Source: Eledone cirrhosa
Lineage: Eukaryota; Mollusca; Cephalopoda; Octopoda; Eledonidae
Assembly (NCBI GenBank): GCA_964016885.1
Contig: OZ024748.1
Span: forward strand, 35,981,267 to 36,045,266
Reading direction: 5' to 3'
DNA: 64,000 nt
Shown here: positions 22,001 through 37,000 of the stretch, in pieces
Numbering within the stretch: position 1 is the first letter of the stretch
Layout of the letters: the number at the start of each line of letters is the position of its first letter
Made by a program: the position numbers and the translations under genes
Notes under the pieces: model-generated
The model's input: the letters and a program-made list of their open reading frames with translations, nothing else
Database searches by the model: none
What the model was told of the DNA's origin: nothing

Positions 22001-25000
22001 ATACATTATAAAGGAGTAAAGTTACTTACTAATACATTACACTATATAGGAATACTAAAGTTAGTTATTAATACATTACACTATATAGGAGTACTAAACT
22101 TAGTTACTAATACATTACAGTATAAAGGAGTATTCAAGTTTGTTACTAATACATTATACTATAAAGGAGTAATAAAGTTAGTTACTAATACATTACACTA
22201 CAAAGGAGTACTAAAGTTAGTTACTAATACATAATTCTATAAAGGAGTAAAGTTAGTTACTAATACATTACACTATAAAGGAGTAATAATGTTACTTAAT
22301 AATACATTACACTATAAAGGAGTACTAAAGTTAGTTACTAATACATTATAATATAAAGGAGTACTAAAGCTAGTTACTAATACATTATACTATAAAGCAG
22401 TAATAAAGTTAGTTACTTATACAGTACACTATAAAGGAGTACTAAAGTTAGTTACTAATACATTATACTATAAAGGAGTACTAAAGTTAGTTACTAATAC
22501 ATTATAATATAAAGGAGTACTAAAGTTAGTTACTAATACATTACACAATAAAGGAGTACTAAAGTTAGTTACCAATACATTATACTATAAAGGAGTAAAG
22601 TTAGTTACTAATACATTATACTATAAAGGAGTACTAAAGTTAGTTACTAATACATTATACTATAAAGGAGTACTAAAGTTAGTTACTAATACATTATACT
22701 ATAAAGGAGTACTAAAGTTAGTTACTGATACATTATACTACAAAGCAGTACTAAAGTTAGTTACTAATACATTATACTATAAGGTAGTATTAAAGTTAGT
22801 TAGTAATACATTATACTCTAAAGGAGTACTAAAGTTGGTTACCAATACATTATAAAGGAGTAAAGTTACTTACTAATACATTACACTTTGTAGGAATACT
22901 AAAGGTAGTTATTAATACATTACACTATAAAGGAGTACTAAACTTAGTTACTAATACATTACAGTATAAAGGAGTGTTCAAGTTAGTTACTAATACATTA
23001 TACTATAAAGGAGTAATAAAGTTAGTTACTAATACGTAATTCTATAAAGGAGTAAAGTTAGTTACTAATACATTACACTATAAAGGAGTAATAATGTTAT
23101 TTAATAATACATTACACTATAAAGGAGTACTAAAGTTAGTTACTAATACATTATAATATAAAGGAGTACTAAAGCTAGTTACTAATACATTATACTATAA
23201 AGCAGTAATAAAGTTAGTTACTTATACATTACACTATAAAGGAGTACTAAAGTTAGTTACTAATACATTATACTATAAAGGAGTAATAAGGTTAGTTACT
23301 AATACATTACACTATAATGGAGTACTAAAGTTAGTTACTGATACATTATACTATTAAGGAGTACTAAAGTTTGTAACTAATACATTATTCTATAAAGGAG
23401 TAATAAAGTTAGTTACTAATACATTACACTATAAAGGAGTACTAAAGTTAGTTACTAATACATTATACTATAAAGGAGTACTAAAGTTAGTTACTGATAC
23501 ATTATACTACAAAGCAGTACTAAAGTTAGTTACTAATACATTATACTATTAGGTAGTATTAAAGTTAGTTAGTAATACATTATACTCTAAAGGATTACTA
23601 AAGTTGGTTACCAATACATTATAAAGGAGTAAAGTTACTTACTAATTCATTACTCTATATAGGAATACTAAAGTTAGTTATTAATACATTACACTATAAA
23701 GGAGTACTAAACTTAGTTACTAATGCATTACAGTATAAAGGAGTATTCAAGTTAGTTACTAATACATTATACTATAAAGGAGTAATAAAGTTAGTTACTA
23801 ATACATTACACTACAAAGGAGTACTAAAGTTAGTTACTAATACATAATTCTATAAAGGAGTAAAGTTAGTTACTAATACATTACACTATAAAGGAGTAAT
23901 AATGTTACTTAATAATACATTACACTATAAAGGTGCACTAAACTTAGTTACTAATACATTATAATATAAAGGAGTACTAAAGCTAGTTACTAATACATTA
24001 CACTATAAAGCAGTAATAAAGTTAGTTACTTATACATTACACTATAAAGGAGTACTAAAGTTAGTTACTAATACATTATACAATAAAGGAGTAATAAGAT
24101 TAGTTACTAATCCATTACACTATAAAGGAGTACTAAAGTTAGTTACTGATACATTATACTATAAAGGAGTAAAGTTCGTTACTAATACATTACAATATAT
24201 AGGAATACTAATGTTAGTTACTAATACATTACACTATAAAGGAGTACTAAACTTAGTTACTAATACATTACAGTATAAAGGAGAATTAAAGTTAGTTACT
24301 AATACATTATACTATAAAGGATTAATAAAGTTAGTTACTAATACATTACACTACAAAGGAGTACTAAAGTTAGTTACTAATACATTATACTATAAAGGAG
24401 TAATAAAGTTACTTACTAATACATGACACTATAAAGGAATACTAAAGTTAGTTACTGATACATTAAACTATAAAGGAGTACTAAAGGTTGTTACTGATAC
24501 ATTACACAATAAAGGAGTACTAAGTTAGTTACTAATACATTATACTATAAAGGAGTACTAGAGTTAGTTAATGATACATTAAACTATAAAGGAGTACTTA
24601 AGTTAGTTACTAAAACATTACACTATAAAGGAGTACTAAGGTGAGTTACTAATACATTATACTATAGAGGAGTAAAGTTAGTTACTAATACATTACACTA
24701 TAAAGTAGTATTAAAGTTAGTTAGTAATACATTATACTCTAAAGGAGTACTAAAGTTGTTTACCAATACATTATAAAGGAGTAAAGTTACTTACTAATAC
24801 ATTACACTATATAGGAATACTAAAGTTAGTTATTAATACATTACACTATAAAGGAGTACTAAACTTAGTTACTAATACATTACAGTATGAAGGAGTATTC
24901 AAGTTAGTTACTAATACATTATACTATAAAGGAGTAATAAAGTTAGTTACTAATACATTACACTACAAAGGAGTACTAAAGTTAGTTACTAATACATAAT

Positions 25001-28000
25001 TCTATAAAGGAGTAAAGTTAGTTAATAATACATTACACTATAAAGGAGTAATAATGTTACGTAATAATACATTACACTATAAAGGAGTACTAAAGTTAGT
25101 TACTAATACATTATAATATAAAGGAGTACTAAAGCTAGTTACTAATACATTATACTATAAAGCAGTAATAAAGTTAGTTACTTATACATTAAACTATAAA
25201 GGAGTACTAAAGTTAGTTACTAATACATTATACTCTAAAGGAGTAATAAGGTTAGTTACTAATACATTACACTATAATGGAGTACTAAAGTTAGTTATTG
25301 ATACATTATACTATAAAGGAGTACTAAAGTTAGTAACTAATACATTATTCTATAAAGGAGTAATAAATTTAGTTACTAATACATTACACTATAAAGGATT
25401 ACTAAAGTTAGATACTGATACATTATACTATAAAGGAGTAAAGTTCGTTACTAATACATTACACTATATAGGAATACTAAAGTTAGTTACTAATACATTA
25501 CACTATAAAGGAGTACTAAACTTAGTTACTAATACATTACAGTATAAAGGAGTATTAAAGTTACTTACTAATACATTATACTATAAAGGAGTAATAAAGT
25601 TAGTTACTAATACATTACACTACAAAGGAATACTAAAGTTAGTTACTGATACATTAAACTATAAAGGAGTACTAAAGTTAGTTACTCATACATTACATAA
25701 TAAAGGAGTACTAAGTTAGTTACTAATACATTATACTATAAAGGAGTACTAGAGTTAGTTAATGAAATATTACACTATAAACGGGTACTTAAGTTAGTTA
25801 CTAATACATTACAATATAAAGGAGTAATAAGGTTAGTGACTAATACATTACACTATAATGGAGTACTAAAGTTAGTTACTGATACATTATACTATAAAGG
25901 TGTACTAAAGTTAGTTACTAATACATTATACTATAAAGGAGTAATAAAGTTAGTTACTAATACATTATACTATAAAGGAGTACTAAAGTTAGTTACTAAT
26001 ACATTACACAATAAAGGAGTACTAGAGTTAGTTACTAATACATTATACTATAAAGGTGTACTAAAGTTAGTGTCTAATACATTACCAAATAAAGGAGTAC
26101 TAAAGTTAGTTACTAATACATTATACTATAAAGGAGTATAGTTAGTTACTTATATATTATACTATAAAGGAGTACTAAAGTTAGTTACTAATACATTACA
26201 CTATAAAGCAGTCATAAAGTTAGTTACTAATACATTACACTACAAAGGAGTACTAAAGTTAGTTACTAATACATTATACTATAAAGGAGTAATAAAGTTA
26301 GTTACTAATACATGACACTATAAAGGAATACTAAAGTTAGTTACTGATACATTAAACTATAAAGGATTACTAAAGTTAGTTACTCATACATTACATAATA
26401 AAGGAGTACTAAGTTAGTTACTACTACATTATACTATATGGGAGTACTAGAGTTAGTTAATGAAATATTACACTATAAAGGAGTACTTAAGTTAGTTACT
26501 AATACATTACACTATAAAGGAGTACTAAGGTGAGTTACTAATACATTATACTATAAAGGAGTAAAGTTAGTTACTAATACATTACACTATAAAGTAGTAT
26601 TAAAGTTAGTTACTAATACATTATACTATAAAGGAGTAAAGTTAGTTACTAATACATTACACTATAAGGTAGTATTAAAGTTAGTTAGTCATACATTATA
26701 CACTAAAGGAGTACTAAAGTTGGTTACTAATACATTATAAAGGAGTAATAATGTTACTTAATAATACATTACACTATAAAGGAGTACTAAAGTTAGTTAC
26801 TAATACATTATAATATAAAGGAGTACTAAAGCTAGTTACTAATACATTATACTATAAAGGAGTAATAAAGTTAGTTACTGATACATTACACTATAAATGA
26901 GTACTAAATTTAGTTACTAATACATTATACTATAAAGGAGTAATAAGGTTAGTTACTAATACATGACACTATAAAAGAGTACTAAGGTTAGTTACTAATA
27001 CATTACACTATAAAGAAGTATTAAAGTTAGTTAGTAATACATTACACTATAAAGGAGTACAAAAGATGTTACTAATACATGACACTATAAAGGAGTACTT
27101 AAGTTAGTTACTAATACATTATACTATAAAGGAGTAATAAAGTTAGTTACTAATAGATTACACTATATAGGAATACTAAAGTTAGTTACTAATACATTAG
27201 TACTAAAATTAGTTACACTATAATGTTAGTTACACTATAAAGTACTAAAGTTAGTTACACTATAAAGGAGTATTAAAGTTAGTTACTAATACATTACACT
27301 ATAAAGGAGTACTAAAGTTAGTTACTAATACATTATACTATAAATGAGTACTAAAGTTATTTACTAATAGATTATACTATAAAGGAGTAAAGTTAGTTAC
27401 TAATACATTACACTCTAAAGGAGTAAAGCTAGTTACTAATACATTACACTATAAAAAAGTATTAAAGTTAGTTACTAATACGTTATACTATAAAGGAGTA
27501 CTTACGTTAGTTACTAATACATTAAACTATAAAAAAGTAAAGTTAGTTACTAATACATTAACACTATAAAGGAGTACTAAAGTTAGTTACTAATATTATT
27601 ATACTATAAAGGAGTACTAAAGTCAGTTACTAATACATTATACTATAAAGGAGTAATAAAGTTAGTTACTAATACATGACACTATAAAGGAATACTAAAG
27701 ATAGTTACTGATACATTAAACTATAAAGGAGTACTAAAGTTAGTTACTCATACATTACATAATAAAGGAGGACTAAGTTAGTTACTAATACATTATACTA
27801 TAAGGGAGTACTAGAGTTAGTTAATGAAATATTACACTATAAAGGAGTACTTAAGTTAGTTACTAATACATTACACTATAAAGGAGTACTAAGGTGAGTT
27901 ACTAATACATTATACTATAAAGGAGTAAAGTTAGTTACTAATACATTACACTATAAAGTAGTATTAAAGTTAGTTACTAATACATTATACTATAAAGGAG

Positions 28001-31000
28001 TAAAGTTAGTTACTAATACATTACACTATAAGGTAGTATTAAAGTTAGTTAGTAATACATTATACACTAAAGGAGTACTAAAGTTGGTTACTAATACATT
28101 ATAAAGGAGTAAAGTTAGTTACTAATACATAATTCTATAAAGGAGTAAAGTTAGTTAATAATACATTACACTATAAAGGAGTAATAATGTTACTTAATAA
28201 TACATTACACTATAAAGGAGTACTAAAGTTAGTTACTAATACATTATAATATAAAGGAGTACTAAAGCTAGTTACTAATACATTATACTATAAAGGAGTA
28301 ATAAAGTTAGTTACTGATATATTACACTATAAATGAGTACAAAATTTAGTTACTAATACATTATACTATAAAGGAGTAATAAGGTTAGTTACTAATACAT
28401 GACACTATAAAAGAGTACTAAAGTTAGTTACTAATACATTACACTATAAAGAAGTATTAAAGTTAGTTAGTAATACATTACCCTATAAAGGAGTACAAAA
28501 GATGTTACTAATACATGACACTATAAAGGAGTACTTAAGTTAGTTACTAATACATTATACTATAAAGGAGTAATAAAGTTAGTTACTAATAGATTACACT
28601 ACATAGGAATACTAAAGTTAGTTACTAATACATTTGTACTAAAATTAGTTACACTATAATGTTAGTTACACTATAAAGTACTAAAGTTAGTTACACTATA
28701 AAGGAGTATTAAAGTTAGTTACTAATACATTACACTATAAAGGAGTACTAAAGTTAGTTACTAATACATTATACTATAAATGAGTACTAAAGTTAGTTAC
28801 TAATACATTATACTATAAAGGAGTAAAGTTAGTTACTAATACATTACACTCTAAAGGAGTAAAGCTAGTTACTAATACATTACACTATAAAAAAGTATTA
28901 AAGTTAGTTACTAATACATTATACTATAAAGGAGTACTTACGTTAGTTACTAATACATTAAACTATAAAAAAGTAAAGTTAGTTACTAATACATTACACT
29001 ATAAAGGAGTACTAAAGTTAGTTACTAATATTATTATACTATAAAGGAGTACTAAAGTCAGTTACTAATACATTATACTATAAAGGAGTACTAAAGTTAG
29101 TTAGTAATACATTATACTATATAGGAGTACTAAGGTTAGTTACTAATACATGACACTATAAAAGAGTACTAAATTTAGTTACTAATACATTACACTATAA
29201 ATAAGTATTAAAGTTAGTTAGAAATACATTACACTATAAAGGAGTACAAAAGTTAGTTACTAATACATGACACTATAAAGGAGTACTTAAGTGAGTTACT
29301 AATACATTATACTATAAAGGAGTACTAAAGTTAGTTACTAATACATTATACTATAAGGAGTAAAGTTAGTTACTAATACATGACACTATAAAGGAGTACT
29401 TAAGTAAGTTACTAATACATTATACTATAAAGGAGTACTAAAGTTAGTTACTGATACATTACACAATAAATGAGTACTAGGTTAGTTACTAATACATTAT
29501 ACTATAAAGGAGTACTAGAGTTAGTTACTGATACATTACACTATAAAGGAGTACTTAAGTTAGTTACTAATACATTACAGTATAACGGAGTACTAAAGCT
29601 AGTTACTAATACATTATACTATAAAGGAGTAAAGTTAGTTACTAATACATTACACTATAAAGAAGTATTAAAGTTAGTTACTAATACATTATACTATAAA
29701 GGAGTAAAGTTAGTTACTAATACATTACACTATAAGGTAGTATTAAAGTTAGTTAGTAATACATTATACACTAAAGGAGTACTAAAGTTGGTTACTAATA
29801 CATTATAAAGGAGTAAATTTAGTTACTAATACATAATTCTGTAAAGGAGTAAAGTTAGTTACTAATACATTATAATATAAAGGAGTACTGAAGCTAGTTA
29901 CTAATACATTATACTATAAAGGAGTAAAGTTAGTTACTAATATATTACACTATAAAGGAATATTAAAGTTAGTTACTAATACATTATACAATAAAGGAGT
30001 ACTAAAGTTAGTTACTAATACATTATACTATAAAGGATTACTAAGGTTAGTTACTAATACATGACACTATAAAAGAGTACTAAAGTTAGTTACTAATACA
30101 TTACACTATAAAGAAGTATTAAAGTTATCTAGTAATACATTACACTATAAAGGAGTACAAAAGATGTTACTAATACATGACACTATAAAGGAGTACTTAA
30201 GTTAGTTACTAATACATTATACTATAAAGGAGTAATAAAGTTAGTTACTAATATATTACACTATATAGGAATACTAAAGTTAGTTACTAATACATTAGTA
30301 CTAAAATTAGTTACACTATAATGTTAGTTACACTATAAAGTACTAAAGTTAGTTACACTATAAAGGAGTATTAAAGTTAGTTAGTAATACATTACACTAT
30401 AAAGCAGTACTAAAGTTAGTTACTAATACATTATACTATAAAGGAGTAAAGTTAGTTACTAATACATGACACTATAAAGGAGTACTAAAGTTAGTTACTG
30501 ATACATTACACAATAAAGGAGTACTTAAGTTAGTTACTAATACATTATACTATAAAGGAGTACTAAAGTTAGTTACTGATACATTATACTATAAAGGATT
30601 ACTAAAGTTAGTTACTAATACATTATACTATAAAGGAGTAAAGTTAGTTACTAATACATTACACTATAAGGTAGTATTAAAGTTAGTTAGTAATACATTA
30701 TACTCTAAAGGAGTACTAAAGTTGGTTACTAATACATCATAAAGGAGTAAAGTTAGTTACTAATACATAATTCTATAAAGGAGTAAATTTTGTTACTAAT
30801 ACATTACACTATAAAGGAGTAATAATGTTACTTAATAATACATTACACTATAAAGGAGTACTAAACTTAGTTACTAATACATTACACTATAAAGGAGTAA
30901 AGTTAGTTACTAATACATTATACTATATAGGAATACTAAACTTAGTTACTAATACATTACACTATAAAGGAGTACTAAACTTAGTTACTAATACATTACA

Positions 31001-34000
31001 GTATAAAGGAGTATTAAAGTTAGTTACTAATACATTATACTATAAAGGAGTAATAAAGTTAGTTTCTAATACATTACACTACAAAGGAGTACTAAAGTTA
31101 GTTACTGATACATTATACTATAAAGGAGTACTAGAGTTAGTTACTAATACATTATACTATAAAGGAGAGATAATGTTAGTTAATAATACATTACACTCTA
31201 AAGGAGTACTAAAGTTAGTTACTAATACATTATACTATAAAGGAGTAATAAGGTTAGTTACTAATACATTGCACTATAATGGAGTACTAAAGTTAGTTAC
31301 TGATACATTATACTATAAAGGAATACTAAAATGAGTTACTAATACATTATACTATAAATCAGTAAAGTTAGTTACTAATACATTGCACTATAAAGGAGTA
31401 CTAAAGTTAGTTACTAATACATTATAATATAAAGGAGTACTAAAGCTAGTTACTAATACATTATACTATAAAGGAGTAATAAAGTTAGTTACTGATACAT
31501 TACACAATAAACGAGTACTAAATTTAGTTACTAATACATTATACTATAAAGGAGTGATAAGGTTAGTTACTAATACATTACACTATAATGGAGTACTAAA
31601 GTTAGTTACTGATACATTATACTATAAAGGTGTACTAAAGTTAGTTACTAATACATTATACTATAAAGGAGTAATAAAGTTAGTTTCTAATACATTACAC
31701 TACAAAGGAGTTACAAAGTTAGTTACTAATACATTATACTATAAACGAGTACTAGAGTTAGTTACTAATACATTATACTATAAAGGAGAGATAATGTTAG
31801 TTAATAATACATTACACTCTAAAGGAGTACTAAAGTTAGTTACTAATACATTACACTATAAAGGAATACTAAAGTCAGTTACAAATACATTGCACTATAA
31901 TGGAGTACCAAAGTTAGTTACTAATACATTATACTATAAAGGAGTACTAAAGTTAGTTACTAATACATTATACTATAAAGGAGTACTAAAGTTAGTTAAT
32001 GATACATGATACTATAAAGGAATACTAAAATGAGTTACTAATACATTATACTATAAAGGAGTAAAATTAGTTACTAATACATTACATTATAAAGGAATAT
32101 TAAAGTTAGTTACTAATACATTATACTATAAAGGAGTACTAAAGTTAATTACTGATACATTACCCAATAAAGTAGTACTAAAGTTAGTTACTAATACATT
32201 ATACTATAAAGGAGTATTGAAGTTAGTTACTAATACATTATACTATAAAGGAGTAAAGTTAGTTACTAATACATTACACTGTAAAGGTGTATTAAAGTTA
32301 GTTAGTAATACATTATACTCTAAAGGAGTACTAAAGTTGGTTACTAATATATTATAAACGAGTAAAGTTAGTTACTAATACATTATACTATAAAGAAGTA
32401 AAGTTAGTTACTAATACATTATACTAAAGTGAGTTACTAATACATTATACTATAGAGGAGTAAAGTTAGTTACTAATGCATTACACTATAAAGGAGTACT
32501 AAAGTTAGTTACTAATACATTAGTACTAAAGTTAGTTACACTATAAAGTTAGTTACACTATAAAGTACTAAAGTTAGTTACATTATAAAGGAGTATTAAA
32601 GTTAGTTACTAATACATTATACTATAAAGGAGTACTAAATTTAGTTACTAATACATTATACTATAAAGGAGTAAAGTTAGTTACAAATACATGACACTAT
32701 AAAGGAGTACTTAAGTCAGTTACTAATACATTATACTATAAAGGAGTACTAAAGTTAAATACTGATACATTACACAATAAAGGAGTACTAAAGTTACTAA
32801 TACATTATACTATAAAGGAGTACTAGAGTTAGTTACTAATACGTTATACTATAAAGGAGTAAAGTTAGTTACTAATACATTACACTATAAGGTAGTTTTA
32901 AAGTTAGTTAGTAATACATTATACTCTAAAGGAGTACTAAAGTTGGTTACTAATACATTATAAAGGAGTAAAGTTAGTTACTAATACATAATTCTATAAA
33001 GGAGTAAAGTTAGTTACTAATACATTACACTATAAAGGAGTAATAATGTTACTTAATAATACATTGCACTATAAAGGAGTACTAAAGTTAGTTACTAATA
33101 CATTATAATATAAAGGAGTAATAAAGCTAGTTACTAATACATTATACTATAAAGCAGTAATAAAGTTAGTTACTTATACATTACACTATAAAAGAGTACT
33201 AAAGTTAGTAACTAATACATTATACTATAAAGGAGTAATAAGGTTAGTAACTAATATATTATACTATAAAGGAGTAAAGTTAGTTACTAATACATTACAC
33301 TATAAAGGAGTAAAGTTAGTTACTAATATATTACACTATAAAGTAGTAAAGTTAGTTACTAATACATTATACCATAAAGGAGTAAAGTTAGTTACTAATA
33401 CATTATACTCTAAAGGAGTACTAAAGTTGGTTACTAGTACATTATAAAGGAGTAAAGTTACTTACTAATACATTACACTATACAGGAATACTAAAGTTAG
33501 TTACTAATACATTACATTATAAAGGAGTACTAAAGTGAGTTACTAATACATTATACTATAAAGGATTAAAGTTAGTTACTAATGCATTACACTGTAAAGG
33601 AGTAAAGTTAGTTACTAATACATTATACTATAAAGAAGTAAAGTTAGTTACTAATACATTATACTATAAAGGAGTACTAAAGTGAGTTACTAGTACATTA
33701 AACTATAAAGGAGTAAAGTTAGTTACTAATACATTACACTATAAAGGAGTAATAAAGTTAGTTACTAATACATTATACTATAAAGGAGTACTAAAGTTAG
33801 TTACACTATAAAGTTAGTTACACTATAAAGTAGTAAAGTTAGTTACATTATAAAGGTGTATTAAAGTTAGTTACTAATACATTATACTATAAAGGAGTAC
33901 TAAATTTAGTTACTAATAAAGGAGTATAGTATACTATAAAGGAGTAAAGTTAGTTACTAATACCTGACACTATAAAGGAGTACTTAAGTTAGTTACTAAT

Positions 34001-37000
34001 ACATTATACTATAAAGGAGTAATAAAGTTAGATACTGATACATTACACAATAAAGGAGTACAACATTTACTAATACATTATACTATAAAGGAGTACTAGA
34101 GTTAGTTACTAATACATTATACTATAAAGGATTAAAGTTAGTTACTAATACATTACACTATAAGGTAGTTTTAAAGTTAGTTGGTAATACATTATACTCT
34201 AAAGGAGTACTAAAGTTGGTTACTAATACATTATAAAGGAGTAAATTTAGTTACTAATACATAATTCTATAAAGGAGTAAAGTTAGTTACTAATACATTA
34301 CACTATAAAGGAGTAATAATGTTACTTAATAATACATTACACTATAAAGGAGTACTAAAGTTAGTTACTAATACATTATAATATAAAGGAGTACTAAAGC
34401 TAGTTACTTATACATTATACTATAAAGCAGTAATAAAGTTAGTTACTTATACATTACACTATAAAGGAGTACTAAAGTTAGTTACTAATACATTATACTA
34501 TAAAGGAGTACTAAAGTTAGTTACTAATACATTATACTATAAGGTAGTATTAAAGTTAGTTAGTAATACATTATACTGTAAAGGAGTACTAAAGTTGGTT
34601 ACTAATACATTATAAAGGAGTAAAGTTACTTACTAATACATTACACTATATAGGAATACTAAAGTTAGTTATTAATACATTACACTATATAGGAGTACTA
34701 AACTTAGTTACTAATACATTACAGTATAAAGGAGTATTCAAGTTTGTTACTAATACATTATACTATAAAGGAGTAATAAAGTTAGTTACTAATACATTAC
34801 ACTACAAAGGAGTACTAAAGTTAGTTACTAATACATAATTCTATAAAGGAGGAAAGTTAGTTACTAATACATTACACTATAAAGGAGTAATAATGTTACT
34901 TAATAATACATTACACTATAAAGGAGTACTAAAGTTAGTTACTAATACATTATAATATATAGGAGTACTAAAGCTAGTTACTAATACATTATACTATAAA
35001 GCAGTAATAAAGTTAGTTACTTATACATTACACTATAAAGGAGTACTAAAGTTAGTTACTAATACATTATACTATAAAGGAGTACTCAATTTAGTTACTA
35101 ATACATTATACTATAAAGGAGTATTAAGTTAGTTACTAATACATTACACAACAAAGGAGTACTAAAGTTAATTACCAATACATTATACTATAAAGGATTA
35201 AAGTTAGTTACTAATACATTATAATATAAAGGAGTACTAAAGTTAGTTACTAATACATTATACTATAAAGGAGTACTAATGTTAGTTACTGATACATTAT
35301 ACTAGAAAGCAGTACTAAAGTTAGTTACTAATACATTATACTATAAGGTAGTATTAAAGTTAGTTAGTAATACATTATACTCTAAAGGAGTACTAAAGTT
35401 GGTTACCAATACATTATAAAGGAGTAAAGTTACTTACTAATACATTACACTATGTAGGAATACTAAAGGTAGTTATTAATACATTACACTATAAAGGAGT
35501 ACTAAACTTAGTTACTAATACATTACAGTATAAAGGAGTGTTCAAGTTAGTTACTAATACATTATACTATAAAGGAGTAATAAATTTAGTTACTAATACA
35601 TAATTCTATAAAGGAGTAAAGTTAGTTACTAATACATTACACTATAAAGGAGTAATAATGTTATTTAATAATACATTACACTATAAAGGAGTACTAAAGT
35701 TAGTTACTAATACATTATAATATAAAGGAGTACTAAAGCTAGTTACTAATACATTATACTATAAAGCAGTAATAAAGTAAGTTACTTATACATTACACTA
35801 TAAAGGAGTACTAAAGATAGTTACTAATACATTATACTATAAAGGTGTAATAAGGTTAGTTACTAATACATTACACTATAATGGAGTACTAAAGTTAGTT
35901 ACTGATACATTATACTATCAAGGAGTACTAAAGTTAGTAACTAATACATTATTCTATAAAGGAGTAATAAAGTTAGTTACTAATACATTACACTATAAAG
36001 GAGTACTAAAGTTAGTTACTAATACATTATACTATAAAGGAGTACTAAAGTTAGTTACTGATACATTATACTACAAAGCAGTACTAAAGTTAGTTACTAA
36101 TACATTATACTATTAGGTAGTATTAAAGTTAGTTAGTAATACATTATACTCTAAAGGAGTACTAAAGTTGGTTACCAATACATTATAAAGGAGTAAAGTT
36201 ACTTACTAATACATTACTCTATATAGGAATACTAAAGTTAGTTATTAATACATTACACTATAAAGGAGTACTAAACTTAGTTACTAATACATTACAGTAT
36301 AAAGGAGTATTCAAGTTAGTTACTAATACATTATACTATAAAGGAGTAATAAAGTTAGTTACTAATACATTACACTACAAAGGAGTACTAAAGTTAGTTA
36401 CTAATACATAATTCTATAAAGGAGTAAAGTTAGTTACTAATACATTACACTATAAAGGAGTAATAATGTTACTTAATAATACATTACACTATAAAGGAGT
36501 ACTAAACTTAGTTACTAATACATTATAATATAAAGGAGTACTAAAGCTAGTTACTAATACATTACACTATAAAGCAGTAATAAAGTTAGTTACTTATACA
36601 TTACACTATAAAGGAGTACTAAAGTTAGTTACTAATACATTATACTATAAAGGAGTAATAAGGTTAGTTACTAATACATTACATTATAATGGAGTACTAA
36701 AGTTAGTTACTGATGCATTATACTATAAAGGAGTACTAAAGTTAGTAACTAATATATTATTCTATAAAGGAGTAATAAAGTTAGTAACTAATACATTACA
36801 CTATAAAGGAGTACTAAAGTTAGTTACTGATACATTATACTATAAAGGAGTAAAGTTCGTTACTAATACATTACACTATATAGGAATACTAAAGTTAGTT
36901 ACTAATACATTACACTATAAAGGAGTACTAAACTTAGTTACTAATACATTACAGTATAAAGGAGTATTAAAGTTAGTTACTAATACATTATACTATAAAG

